NCBI GenBank assembly: GCA_964017145.1
Contig: OZ024851.1
Span: 1,612,001-1,676,000 of the forward strand
Reading direction: 5' to 3'
From: Agrocybe praecox
Taxonomy: Eukaryota; Basidiomycota; Agaricomycetes; Agaricales; Agrocybaceae
Length of the DNA stretch: 64,000 nt
Shown here: piece by piece, positions 47,203-60,028 of the stretch
How the letters are laid out: the number at the start of each line of letters is the position of its first letter
Position numbering within the stretch: position 1 is the first letter of the stretch
The notes under the pieces: generated by a model
What the model was told of the DNA's origin: nothing
Databases searched by the model: none
What the model saw: only the letters and a program-made list of their open reading frames with translations
Program-made: the position numbers and the translations under genes

Positions 47203-47465
47203 AAGGCATGCACCTCGCTTCGCTCTGGCACCAAAAATAAAGGAAGGTAGAGATGACACTGAAGCATGATAATATGTGGAAATAGTTCCAAATTTGGTGA
47301 GGTAAAATGGAGAGATGGAGGACAAAGGATGGAATATGGCGAGAGCAATAAAAATACGTCATCAAAATGAAAAAATGAGTGAAAAGAACAATAAGATTTA
47401 CCAAAGGAAGTGCGAAAACAAACAGGTACATACAAACTTGCGCATCTGCTTAATAGTATAGTAAT
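47203..47465 (+). repeat. Dispersed repeat family R2, copy 3
   Basis: This is the most complete copy. GGCATGCACCTCGCTTCGCT runs directly into ACCAAAAATAAAGG, then the shared body with TTCCAAATTTGGTGAGG, ending CTTAATAGTATAGTAAT. It shows that the leading piece at 25964-26000 belongs to the same unit. The stretch 47466-48815 has no supported gene; open frames at 48107-48361 and 48370-48813 lack motifs and lie in the P450-2 upstream region. Confidence 0.7.
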
Positions 47466-48815
47466 TTTTGTTTTGTTAATGTTTTTCTTGTGTTTTTCTT
47501 GTTTTTCTTGTCACACGTCTCTGACAAAAAAACATATCTGTGTCTATTTTTGTGTAAGTACACGGGCGCGACATAGTACACTACTAAGAAAAAACAAAAG
47601 ATAATAATTAAAGACTCGTACTGCCACGCGCAGTGGTGGCCCTGCAAAACAAGTATTAATCGTACAAACAGGAGCACGAGAATACTATATTTGGCATTCC
47701 CGACTCATTTGTTTTTCTGTTCATGGCAGAGATAGATAATAAAAAATAACACAGGACGTGATTAAATGCATGTTTACAGGCATCGGTGCCAGCATGCAGT
47801 GATATTCGACCATCAATATTTCAATATTAATCATCATGCGTCATCGGCAAATGCCGTCCACCAAATCATTTCACTGATAATGGCATACCACTTGGCATTT
47901 TGCCTCAGGCGTCAGCTATCAACTTGTCATGCTATACTATGATAATGGGCCTCAGATAACTTGTAAGTTACCACATTATACACTTCCATACTACCTTCCT
48001 ACGCTCATGTCTTTCATTCCATAGCTTGTTCTTGGTTAATTCGATAACTGATGTTTCATGCTGGCACTCGTTAACCCCTCATCCTTGTTCTGTCTAAGCC
48101 GACGCAATGGAGCCTGTAAGAAGAACTTTGACTTCACTGACCATTGGATTCCAGAAAGTCACACAAACTTGCAAGGTTTGCCTGATTAGCAAGAGGACTC
48201 CACCAAGCAATGGAACGAACTACCAGGCTGAAGTTCAGAGCCTCGGCATCTTTGCACTGACGGCCCGCTCACAGAGTCGCTCCCTAAAACTCCGAAGCGC
48301 ACTTAAAACAGCATCCTACGAGATATCCACTACATTGCAATCGAAAACGCCACATATCTAGCACAAAACATGGCGGCCGTGCTTTGGCAGGTATTAGGGA
48401 GAGAAGTAAGTGTCATGTTTTCTTTGCGTTTTTCATTTTTGGGCGCAAGGTTGACTTCTGTCGAGCTCGAAATAGGAACGAATCCATGCTCTTTTCGGCA
48501 AAATCAAGGAATATTCGATGGTTCGAATATCCATCATATAAATATGCGTACCGCATGCGTGCACAGTGGGGCAGATATCCCGGATAGGTCAGAATCCAGA
48601 TCTGGAGTATATTGTAAGTATGATTTCTCGGACATAGATATTAGAAATATGTTGGACAGACGCAATGGAGACATAGTCCCTGCGGCCGAACAGCACATGA
48701 TCTCAAATGATATAAACGAACATTCTTACCTACCTTATACAAGGAGTCGGAACTCTAGGACCTGCGAGCCAGTAAACACACCTCTTTCTCACTCTTTCTA
48801 CATTCTTTGCTGATA

Positions 48816-51669
48816 ATGGAAATCTCTCCAGGACTTTCTTACCTCTGCAGAATATCACCCTTTCTTATCTTTCCATCCGGAGCTGTCTTTGGTCTTTTGC
48901 AAATCAACTACCTTTGCTCAGGTCCAACTGTACCATCATGGCTCGCTACTCTTGGGGTCTTGCTAGCACGACCAGTGTTATCTATTTTTCAACGCTATTA
49001 TCAGCGTTATGTTGACGAGAGGGCAGCGGCAGCTAATAATGCATTCGTCATCCCACATGTACGCGAGGACAGACTGAATTTCGCTGGGCTATCTCTTATT
49101 GCCGCCATGATGAAGGATATGGAAGACGGATATGTTGGTGCGATGCTTCTCTTTTTTAAATACGCGCATATATTGATGTTTCGTGCTAGGTGATATTTAT
49201 GACAGCTGGAGGGAACAATACGGGAATATCTACCAGTTGAGGCTCTTAACAGATAATCGAGTGGGTGTTGCTATGAAATTATAACGACCCGTTTATGAGC
49301 TTGCTGACGCCGTTCCCAAGGTTTTCACTTTCGAACCAGATCATGTCAAGGTGAGTTAACCAAAAAAAGTCTTAACGTTGCTCACAATTAATTAGTTTCT
49401 ATGCAGGCTATTCTCGCGACACAATTCGAGGATTTCGAAAAAGGTTTATTTCTTTTGTCCCTTCATGAACGATTAGCAATCACCGACGCATATCATTATT
49501 TATCATAGGCCCTGTTTTATATGAGCAGCTGCAATCACTTCTTGGAACGGGGGTGTTCAATTCCGACGGTAAGTTAGTTAATATCGGTACACGGTAAATC
49601 GAGTCATCTAATAATAAATCAATCATTTCTGCAGGTGATATGTGGAAATTCCATCGAACCATAACACGACCTTTCTTCAATCGTGAACGAATTACGGACT
49701 TCGACATATTCGACGCCCATGCGGAGCATGCACTTAAATTAGCCAAAGCTCGTCTTGCTGAAGGACATGCGATCGACTTTCAGGTATGTCAATATACAAT
49801 TTATTTTAATTTTTGCCTATCACTTGACGAACCTAATCTTGAATTTTGACAACAGGACCTGGTTTCGCGGTTCACACTAGACACCGCCTCGGAGTTCCTC
49901 TTCGGGAAGAACGTCGATTCGCTCTCTGCTGGTATCCCATATTCGGCGTCTTCTGGCGTCAAGGACTCTCCCCACTTCAGGAACCACCCTTCGAACACGT
50001 TCGTGCACGCTTTCACTGAAGGCCAGATGCTGGTAAGTCGGAGGCTGCGATATGGAGCAAGTTGGCCTGCGACAGAATTCTTCAAGGATGATGTACAGTC
50101 GCATAGGAAGGTTGTTGATGAGTATATAGAACCCATACTGTTGAAGGCATTGAAAGATCATTTGATGGAGAAGACATCCCAAGAGGGTGACGAGATAACT
50201 TTGCTATCCCATTTGATCCAGCAAACACAAGGTAAGAAATAATTTTTTATTGTGTTCGATACTGTCTCTCATTTGCCTTTAGATATCAAGATTCTGAAGG
50301 ATGAAGTAAAACGACTTTATCCCTATTTTCTTTCACACGCACTGAAATTATTTTACCTAGATCGTCAATCTCCTCATAGCTGGACGCGATACGGTATCTT
50401 TATATGCAATTCTCACTTCCTACATCTAATTATTTTACTCTAGACAGCATGCACACTGACATTCTCACTGTACATGCTGAGCGAATATCCAGAGGTTGCT
50501 GCACGCCTTCGTCAAGAGGTGCTTGATAAAGTAGGACCTAACAATCAGCCAATGTCTGATGACGTCCGGGAGATGAAGTATCTACGAGCGTTCATTAATG
50601 GTGTGTTATGCTCTTTCTTTCAAATGCTCTTTGGGTCTGATGCATATTACTACTTATTGTCCGAAGAGGTCTTGAGGCTCTACCCGCCCATGTACGTCTG
50701 ATGAATCCCTGAATATTTTCTTCTTCCTCTGATCAACCTGATCTATCTAGTCCTTTCAACGCACGGTATATTTTATTTTCTTCTATGGACCCTGCCATAC
50801 TATAAACGGCTGACGACTACGAATCGGATTGTATCCTACAGTGAGACCAAAAAAGCGATGCTTTTGACATCTAAATCACCTGGGTCGAAGCCGTATTAGT
50901 ATGTCCCGTGTAACACTAGGTCAGGAAATTTCAATGAATAACATTACGTTAAATATCATGCTCACTGAAGGGCCGGCCTCGTCATAATATCAGTGTCTTC
51001 TACAGCATGCTGTACATCCAAAGGCGGACGGATTTGTGGGGTCCAGATGGTAAATCTCATCTTCCTTTATTGTCCCTTTTTATGCCGCCAACTTATGTTC
51101 TACTCCGCATTTGACATGATTTAGCTCTGGAATTCGATCCAGATCGATTCTTGGATGAGCGGGTACACAAGTACCTTATTCCGAATCCGTATATCTTCTG
51201 TCCTTTTAATGCTGGTCCTCGGATATGTCTTGGTCAACAGGTATGCTTAGTAGCTTCCAATATCTGATATTCATTTCCTCTGCGAATTGTGGATTCGACT
51301 AACACGGTGATTATATTCTAGTTCGCATATCACGAAACCTCCTTCTTCCTCATCCGGATCCTGCAGCAATTCACCAACTTCCGGCTTGCGCCCGATGCGC
51401 AGCCTCATGAATCTAAGCCCCCGGCTGGGTGGGGTGCGGGTACATCTGCGGGAGGAGGCGGACGCAAGGCGAAGGAGAAGGTCTTCCCATATATCCATTT
51501 GCTTATGAGTGTTAGGGTGGGTTACTTTTTTTTTTTTTTTTTGGTTTGGAGTTTTTCCTTCTTTTGTTTTGTGTGTTCTGTTTATGCTTGGTTAAAATTC
51601 CCTCAACACTCACTTTTTGTTCTTTATAGGGCGGCTTATGGGTGCGTATGGATGAAATAAAGGGATGAG
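48816..51669 (+). CDS. CYP63-like cytochrome P450 (P450-2), with an in-frame TAG or altered intron
   Basis: Seventeen exons from 48816 to 51669 keep phase, giving about 600 residues. Landmarks are N-terminal hydrophobic segments, [25 protein letters not shown] (C-helix), I-helix AGRDTT, K-helix ExxR in NEVLRLYPP, and heme loop [12 protein letters not shown], with a long tail after the heme loop. This pattern fits the CYP63-type P450s of white-rot fungi. In exon 13 the conserved SKPYYVPxxT strand reads SKPY-stop-YVPCNT (TAG at 50897-50899). Splicing at the GTATGT that starts at 50899 avoids the stop and keeps phase but removes the VPCNTS strand. Either the gene is dead or it produces a shortened strand; I keep it as CDS with that caveat. 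Confidence 0.75.
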
Positions 51670-51989
51670 ATAAACCCCAAGCAAGCATGTATGTATAGGA
51701 TGGAAGTTGGATGGAAAAACGACGAGCCAAGCTGCCAATTACTAAAAGTACTTGTTGGTTATGGGCCAAGCGGAGCTGGCCGAGACGAGACCTTGTGCGG
51801 CGGAATCCCAAAAATACGAGCGGAGGCTATAATACACAAAAGTTCCTTTCCAATTTGTTTTAAATCGTCGAAAGAGCACGAGTGTAAGTAAGTACCCAAA
51901 ATTTGTATTTTTATGACCTACGTTATGTAAATAGGTGATGCACAGAAAGGCTTACTCATCCAATAAGTTTTGTACTCATGAGGACCTGG

Positions 51990-52640
51990 CGTACGTATCC
52001 ATTGGCACACAATTGGCGTAGCTACCCGACCCGCCAGAGTCCGTCTTTTACCATGCAGCCACCTCTCCGGGAACCACCTTACCGTCCACCTTCCCGCGAG
52101 GTCAACGCTACACAACCTGGTTTGGTGATTTCCAACTTGAGTCGAACAGAACAATCAACGGCATAAATACTGTAACAAGCCATTTCTCAGCCATTAATGC
52201 GACAGACATTCCCGGCCTGAACTACAACTGCTCGTGTGCGAGGAACGATGTCTTCGCTTATGTATACCCCAATCAGTAAGTATATTATTCGGCAATGTTC
52301 TGTGCAATATATTTGATCGGCTTCTCTGGTAAATTCGGTACGATATACCTGTGTGGACTATTCTGGAACTCCACCGTCAACGGCACAGACTCACAGGTCG
52401 GCCAATTTCTTATGCCTGACCTTTGCTGCTCACACTGATTTGCAATGCTGCTATTACTAGGCAGGTACGCTTATCCACAGAGCAAGCCATTTCATTCGGA
52501 ATGGAGGCACAAGAGATATGGTGTACGGCCAAAGAAATTCAATGCAGTTGGCAAGACACCAGCCTGACCAGGCGATCATGGACGCAGATTCAGATGAATA
52601 TTTTGCGGAAAATAACCCATACCTGGATTGGATTCAGTAG
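51990..52640 (+). pseudogene. Truncated M35 metalloprotease copy
   Basis: Readable pieces RYTTWFGDFQ, CSCARNDVFAYVYPNQ, FGTIYLCGLFWNS, AGTLIHRASHF and GTRDMVYG follow the order of the intact protease at 16040-17386. The signal peptide and propeptide are missing. The zinc motif HExxH has become HRASH, so the catalytic glutamate is lost. The acceptor before the GTIYLC exon has no AG where the intact gene has one. It ends at TAG 52638-52640. I infer an inactive duplicate. Confidence 0.75.
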
Positions 52641-52856
52641 ATATGTACGTAGTGGCAGCTACCGCAACTACTCCAATACCCCCCTGGAGAAAGAAACAAT
52701 AGATCATGTTGCAGAAAACACCAGAACATAACCCAAGGCCGCAAAAATCACGGTCAAATTATACCAGAATTCCACCTGATATATAACCGAGAATAGACAG
52801 CCAGCCGAAACGAGCGCCTTTATACAAATATAAAGTTCGTCTGATACATATACGTA

Positions 52857-54246
52857 TCATAAAATAATTCGTAAGACCTCTTCCAACTTATTCAACACTG
52901 CTTTGTTCTCTTCCTCCGTTCCGACGGTGATTCGCAAGCATCCAGGACAACCAGGCTCGTTTCCTCTATACCTGACGACTACGCCGTGCTCTTCCGCAAG
53001 TGCTTTATACAGCTTGTTCGCACGAGAACTTGAGGGTTCTCCGGTTTTGCTGTCGAGAATAGGGATCACCACAAAGTTGGCGTCATTCCCGCCGATGCTG
53101 CTTCCAACCCCGAGTCCGGTTTTGCCGAGAGATGCGAGAGATGCAAGGAGCTGGGAACGATAAGTCACCATGGTCTGGCATTTGGCTTTCATTGTGGCAA
53201 GCGAGGCCGGGGAAAGTGCTGATAACGCAAGCGCTGCTGTGGGTGTGGAAATGTTGTACGGTGCCTTGGTATTGGTGAGAATTTGGATAAGGGGTGGTTG
53301 AGCGAGAGCAATTCCTAGACTAGGGATAGAATAAGCTCCAGAACTTGCACCAGTAAAAGGTGGCTTACCGAATCGCAGCCAGACCAAAACTTTTGCTTAA
53401 TGTTTGCATCACGCATAGGTTTGCATATTGCTTGACGAGTGACGCAGCACTTTGGGTCAAAGGATCGTCGACGAAATCAATGTAGGCTTCGTCCACAACG
53501 ACGATACCTTTGAAATCGGGGAATTCGAGAAGAGAGCGGATGGAAGATAGAGGAATAAGGGTTCCCGTTGGATTTCCAGGAGAGCAAAGGAATATCAACT
53601 TTATTGATGGGTCAGAAGCGACGGTTTTCTTGATCTAGGGTACAACATGAAAGACACGAAAATGAGAGAAAGTAACTGAACATACCTCGTCAACTCGTAC
53701 ACTAAATCTTCCTAACTCTCCTCCTTCTCCATTTCCCCCCGTCAATTCTAGAGGAACGCGAACAACGCGAACATCATTGACCTGGGCGCAAACACCATAC
53801 ATTCCATATGTGGGAGGCGTTGTGAGGATTTTCTCTGATCCACCAGGTGTGACACAGACTCGCATGAGCAGATCAATCACCTCGTCTGATCCAACGCCCA
53901 GGAAAATATGATCAGCACCAGTCTCCGCATCTGAAGCAGCTCCTGAGGAAGAAGATTCCGGCCGGAGCCCTCGCAAAGCGGCGATCCGTTGTTTAATCAC
54001 AGGGTGAGATGGATCCGGGTATCGGTGAAGATTGAGTTCAGCAGTTTCTTGGACACCTTCAATTTGGCCTTCGATGGAATGTCCTAGAGAATTCTCGTTG
54101 GCGTCCAGAAGGATTCCTTCACTGTAATCATCCCGAGCGCATCGATATGGTTGCAATGCGAGAATGTTAGGTCGTATCACCTTCTCCACGTCAAAGTGAG
54201 GTGGGTATACAGCGCTTTTCGAAGGTCTCAGACCGAGAATAGGCAT
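52857..54246 (-). CDS. HIS5: Histidinol-phosphate aminotransferase
   Basis: Three minus-strand exons (54246-53686, 53634-53369, 53319-52857) give 429 residues. The PLP-dependent enzyme converts imidazole-acetol phosphate to histidinol phosphate in histidine synthesis. Landmarks are VIRPNILALQPY near the N-terminus, LDANEN, HRYPDPSHP, GVGSDEVIDLL, CSPGNPTGT, VVDEAYIDF, and the PLP lysine in LSKSFGLAAIR. The C-terminal VVVRYRGNEPGCPGCLRITVGTEEEN block is complete and includes the substrate-phosphate Arg. A low-complexity ESSSSGAASDAETG insertion follows ALRGLRP. Confidence 0.95.
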
Positions 54247-56104
54247 TGTGTTCAGCCTTTTGTGGATGTTGGAAGCCTGGTTTTAATGGTCAACGTTCGA
54301 GTCATGTTTCTCCGGGAAATTTTGATGGGATAAGATAAGATAACAGCATTTCGGAATTATGATCAATGTCGGGCCGGGATCCAGTATTTCGGAGTTTCAA
54401 ATCTCAACGTCAACAATCATTCGTCGCCCTCTCGCCACCCTGTCTTTCCTACTCCACGTCGTATTTCCAAGTTTTATGGAACGGTTGGAAGCATCTTGGG
54501 CACTAATAAACATTTCAGCATATAAAACACAATTATAGTTATTGAAGAGTACATGCCATAGGTACTTTTTCTTCAGATATGGGCTTGATTTTCAACGTCG
54601 TCGTCAGCTTCAGTAAGAAAGTACTGTTGTATACACCTACCTACATCGCGGCCAGCGTACATACGCAGTACGCTTCAGTGCCGCTCGGACATGTACTATA
54701 CCCCATCGACGGTGTAAGGTCAGCTTTGAACAGATCCCGTCATAACAAATCTCGCTTGACGCATACATATGTTGAACGAGCTCGGCGTTTATGGATCCAT
54801 ACCTCAAATCGTGGCGGGTTTATGCATACTTAGCAAACCAGACTTGGGGCGAGTGTTGCGGGTCTCGCGGGTATGTATATGCGCCTCAAGAGTCTGATCA
54901 AAACCAAACGTGGATCAAGGTCCTTTCCCGGAGAAGGCCTGTGCCTGCGTCGTACGGCCTTGGGCATACAGCAATCTCGTCGCGGCAGGAATGTCTTCCG
55001 CGCTCATGACCATAGGCATCGATCTAATGTTGCTCGTGTTTTCAAAGCAAACACGCCTCGTGTCAGGAATTTCAAGAATCAATTTGCTTTGGTTCGCCAT
55101 TTTCATGTTTTCACGTTTTCGATCACGGACATCCATTTCTGCAACTCTAGGCACGTTTAAATTCTGCTTTTTGTGCAGTACCGTTCATGCTCGAGAACAG
55201 TATGGAAACGAATTTCTGGTGTGAGGAGGACTACATATAAAGCCATAGCTGCTGTGAGTGCATGTATGTTGCACCTATATCTCCTCTTGCATTTATCAAA
55301 TATTCTTACCTACCCTTGTAGCCTCTTGAAGAATCGAAAGGCTTAACCTCAAAATTCTGGGCAATGAGATGGGCTCGTAAGAACTCCGATAGTTAAACCG
55401 ACGTATTATAAGGAACGTCACTGCTCGTCCATTGGCCGTGTGCGTAAGTTGAGATTTCTCTAGTATATACCCTGATGTGAACGTTAAAAGGGGGTTTCAT
55501 CTCCAGAAAGTCATGGCGTCGAGCATCCCGATAGTAGCACCACCCGCCTTGTTCGATATTCTTGGGCTCCAAGGACTAGCAAGGCATATGTACCAATCAG
55601 CAACGTAGCAAGTTTAACGATATTAATGATAGACCAAACTTCTTCGCCTTTGAAATGCCTCGTAACTAATTGGTGCACTCGTCAGAAACGAATAGACTGG
55701 GCTGAAGGATGGATGAAGTGATGGTTGTTAACGTGTTCTGATTCAGACATCGTTGGACAAATGTGAGGATCACTAACTGCCTGCAAATACAATTACTTTG
55801 TTCGATATACAAATTCTAGCATGGTCCATCTTGCTTCGAGCATTTCCTGACTCAGGCTTTTGGGAGGCCCCAGTACTTATATCCTCAAAGGATAGAGACT
55901 GGCACAAATATCAGATACAAATTTTGTACAGTACTATAGCTACTGATATATATAACAGAAAAATTCACGTTAACGAATGGAGAGTCAGGAGCAAAAAAAG
56001 CGAGAGCCAAACAAGAGATAGAGCTGATCTACAGGTTCATCCGACGGAACTCCTAGATTTCCAGATCAGGATATTACTGCACTTTCGAAAATATCATCTT
56101 CGTC
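54247..56104. other. 1.9 kb without a supported gene
   Basis: Open frames around 54579-55224 and 55798-56121 show no motifs, no phase-consistent introns and no recognisable repeats. Confidence 0.35.
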
Positions 56105-59100
56105 CTAGTGTCCACATGTAAGATTGATTTTTTTGAGGAGATTTTTCCATGCGACAAAGTTTCGTTCTCTTTTCAACGCTACTTCCACAAGATCATCGAG
56201 GCTTGGGAATATGAGTCGAAGTCGTTTTCGCAACTCGGTGAGTTCGGTTTTAGCAGAAATGCCTTCTTCGTGTCGACCTGATGCGCACTCTAGGTGTCTT
56301 AATGCCCATAGGGTTATAGCCAGTCTAATGAACCAGATATTTCTCGTCTGTGAATGTTGTTGGTAAAATGTGCGGACCTCGAGAAGCAGTTCTCGTGCCC
56401 GAACAAGGTCGTTGTTGGTAAAGAGACGTAGGGACAGAGTATACTGCGCCTGTGCATAGCATTCATTTTCTATGGTTGAGGAACTGTCTTGCCACTTCTC
56501 GCATTCTTGTATGGCCTCATTTGCAACGGTAAATGCTTCTTCTTTCTCTCCAGCGTCGGCAAGGAGATCAGATAAAATCCAGGCATATGGAGTTCTGTCC
56601 TGATCCCTATCAATGTCGATCGACCGTCGCATGTTGGACACCGCGCTATCGATGTCGCCACTGGATCGGTAGATAAGCGATGCATTTTCCAAGTGAAAGG
56701 TATACGCCTGTTCCTCCTCCAAATCATGTTCGGCAGAAAACGTAAGACAATCTTCAATGTTGGCGAGCGCAAGTGGAACTTGTCCTGTAAAGTAAAATGC
56801 CACGAGGGTTCGAGCCTTCGCCCAGAGAATATTGGATGCGACAGAATAAGTGTTCGCGAAGGGTTTCCCAACTCCGATCGCCTTGTCATAGACACTTAAT
56901 GCTTTGTCAAGATGACCTTGAGAAAAAAAACGTCTGCCAGAATATAGAAGTACGTCGGTGTGCAATTTGACTGATTCCGGATCTTCGGCTGGGTGGGCGT
57001 CAAACCAACTGAGAACCTCTTCAATGGCGGCGCTGGCTTCTGTAAGCTGGTCAAAACCTTGCAACAGGTTTGCGTAATCCTTGATGAGATGAATAAGGGA
57101 TATTTGTTGGTCGGGAAATTGCTTGACCAGTGCCCGAGAATACTGAATAACCTCTCGGCTTCGTTTCAGGGACTGGATTTTCGTCTTTGTCCCTGTGGCA
57201 ATATCCATATTTAGTTGAAGGGTTGCCATGTAATTGTGTCGACGGGTGGGGTCTTTTGGAATCAAGCTGCTATACAGCTTCAGTGCTTCGTATCCTTCAC
57301 TAAGGGCTCGTTCGTGCTCAGCCGCCAATAGAAATAGACGTGCCAGATTGTAAAGGCTGGCAGCAAGAAAGTTGACGTTCTTAGAATCCCGAAAAGCTAG
57401 AATGCGATAATAGCTGACCGCTGACTCCGCAATTTGTACTGCCTTGAGAGTGTTTCCTGACCTTTCAAAGGCCCAAGAAGTGTAGATGTAGGCGTAGTCG
57501 AGATTCCAATCTAAAAGGAATACTCGACAGGTTGCAACCAATTGTTCCCCGACCAACGCTGCCTCCACGTAACGCCCGCAATAGTAAAGATTTTGCGTTA
57601 GTTGCAGAAGTGATTCGGCATGGAGCTGATGATCCTCAATATGCTTTTGAACTATTTGTTCAAGCTTCTGGCACACCACATATGCCTCCTCAACACGGTC
57701 CAGATTTGATAAAATCGTAGCTTGCCTTGCTAGGGAAAAAGGAAGGTCGCGGCGGACATTTCCGGTCTGTTGAAGGACCTTCTCATATTGAGACACTGCT
57801 TTTTGTGCGTAGGAAAGAGCCTCCTCGACGGAGATTACGTCCCGATAGTCATCGGATGCAAGAGAGTAACAAAGACGTGCCATTGAAATACTGAAATAGG
57901 TGTGATTGCCCCTCCGCTCCAGTGCATTGTATATCTCGAGCGCCTTAATTCCTGCGCGTACTGATTCATCTTTTCTACTGGTTGAAGATAGATTGTAATG
58001 CAGCTCTTCTAATGCATCGGCAAAGTCGCAAACACGCGTGTCCTCCACCGTCATAATGGTTGGTTGGCACATTTTGGGTACGGTGTTTACTTCCATTCGT
58101 AACATGGATGTGGATTCTCCGATTAGGCGCTCGTAGGTTTGTACCACTCCCTCTGCATCGCGGGTGGCATTTTGCAAATCTCTATTCCGACGCGCAACAT
58201 AGGAGGAGTATCTAACCAGACTAGCGAGCTGGATTTGGGCTTCAAAGGTTGGATTGGCAGTCACGAGATGTCGTCCAAGGGTCACAGCCTCTGTGATTAC
58301 TTTGTAGGCCTGTACAAGCTCCCCAGTGTCCACAAGTCTGTACGACAGGAGTTGAAGTGCATGCGCAAGGTGGGGTCCATAAACGTCTTCGTTTGTCTTG
58401 GTGAGTATCTGATAAAGGTCTGCAGCAAACCGCACCATTGCTAAAGATTCATGATGCATGTTGAGGTTGAAAAGCCGGACAGATAACTTCGACATCGCCC
58501 ATGCGCCGTCCTGGATTGATCGTCCATTATGTTTGCCTTTTAAGTTTTCGCGTATTTTTGCAATCCGAGCGAACACACCAAATTGTAAATCTTTTATTTC
58601 TTCTTTGGTGGAAGGGTGAAGCCGAATGACAGGAGTAAAAGGCTGCAAATGTAATTGATTTGGCTCTTCTATGGGATAGAATCCGCCAGAAGCAATCATT
58701 TTGAATAAGATCTCGATCTTGCCCACTTGAAATGTGATAGCCTCCTTATACACAAGGTGTTCGGCTAATTTGACATGTGGAGGGAGATGTGATGATATAA
58801 CGGAAGTGGAACCAAGGATGGCTAGGATATTGTCATCCGAGACTTGAGGTGACGATTGGAGACGAGGGCGAGCGAACCCGCGTGCAACAGCAGCTCGGAT
58901 TTCCATCGTGGTAGCCTGGATTTGAACCGCAGTAGCCTGACTCTGAGCAGTGGCGCCTTCAATGCGTAGCAATGAAAACATCTTCAAAATTCTTGTCAGC
59001 CCATGTCGGATGGCGTATTCCATATTCTCGCACCATAAAATCATTACGACATTTATTCGCCCCATCTCGCAGATTCCGAATAGATTCCTCTAAGCTATTC

Positions 59101-59562
59101 CGCTTCCACCAAGATCCAACTTTCCTCCTTATCCAGGTACGCAATTTTCTGTCCGAAGCAGAGTGAATTTGTAGTATAGGTTTGCACTCCTCGTGTACCC
59201 TTTCCATTTCCCTACAGTATGTGAGTAGAAGTGTTCGATTAGCGATATTAAACACGCACTTCGATAGCCTTAGTACGGCGTCTTGCATATCCGGCGCACT
59301 GTCAAGAATCCCCTTATGCACGTCATAGAACTTCTGGAGATCCTTTACAATCCCGAGCGTCTCTGCAGCCAGAGATTCTACCCTTTGCATATTCCGACCA
59401 GGCTAAGAGTGAGGCAATCAGCTTCGAGGGCTTCTCCGAGCTGTGACTTGGCCTTCACACCTTCTTGAACGAGTCATTGAGCGTTTGTGCGAGTTCGATA
59501 ATGTCCTTGAGCGCTGTTGCAAGGGAGATCGCAGCGAGAGCAATAGATAGCGGATCTGTCAT
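56105..59562 (-). CDS. Helical N-terminal domain plus TPR-array protein (NLR-like without NTPase)
   Basis: Three minus-strand exons (59562-59461, 59402-59034, 58981-56105) give 1115 residues. The 51-base intron between exons 2 and 3 (GTGCGA...GAAG) restores phase. The first 170 residues are all helical: a hydrophobic start MTDPLSIALAAISLATALKD, then LAAETLGIVKDLQKFY. This resembles the N-terminal adaptor or signalling bundles of fungal NLR-type proteins. From about residue 290 the protein consists of tetratricopeptide-like helix pairs (for example ELVQAYKVITEAVTLGRHL, GHLDKALSVYDKAIG and DIDSAVSNMRRSID). No NACHT or NB-ARC P-loop is visible. It may sense or scaffold; its function is unknown. 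The last large exon of 959 codons is unusual in this intron-rich window. Confidence 0.75.
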
Positions 59563-60028
59563 TGCACATGAATCAAAAAAAGGAGGGAGATTGTTGGTAA
59601 GTCAAAAGGAGACTGTATGATCCATGATATAAGCACTGCAGTTCTGCACCGCCCATTTGTTTGTCATAAACAAGAGCGGACAATTACAGTGCTCCAAAAT
59701 TGACCTGAATAGCTGTGAACATCGTATTAGCAGCATGGTACATTAGAGCCCGTTATGTGCAGCGTAGTGCAGATCGTATGAAAATGTCTAGAGGTAGGTG
59801 AAAGCAAAGAGAGAGTGCTGATAGGAACATCCGAGCAGGCGAAAGTGGAAATGGAACAAGAATGGAAACAAAGCCGACAATTCACACTGCGTGCACAGCA
59901 AAATATAATCAGTTGCTATATTGGAACCATATTTAAATAATATTTGGACTCCGAGTTAAATTGGCAGGTGGATCGTGATATTAAATGAACATTTAATTTA
60001 AAGTCCGAATATTAATTAAATATGACGG

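Noticed and set aside
48370..48813. 147-codon frame just upstream of P450-2
   Set aside because: No family motif and it overlaps the expected promoter and leader of P450-2.
54915..55154. 79-codon minus-strand frame rich in charged residues
   Set aside because: Composition looks coding in part, but no splice partner, motif or clean start context could be found; left as unsupported.
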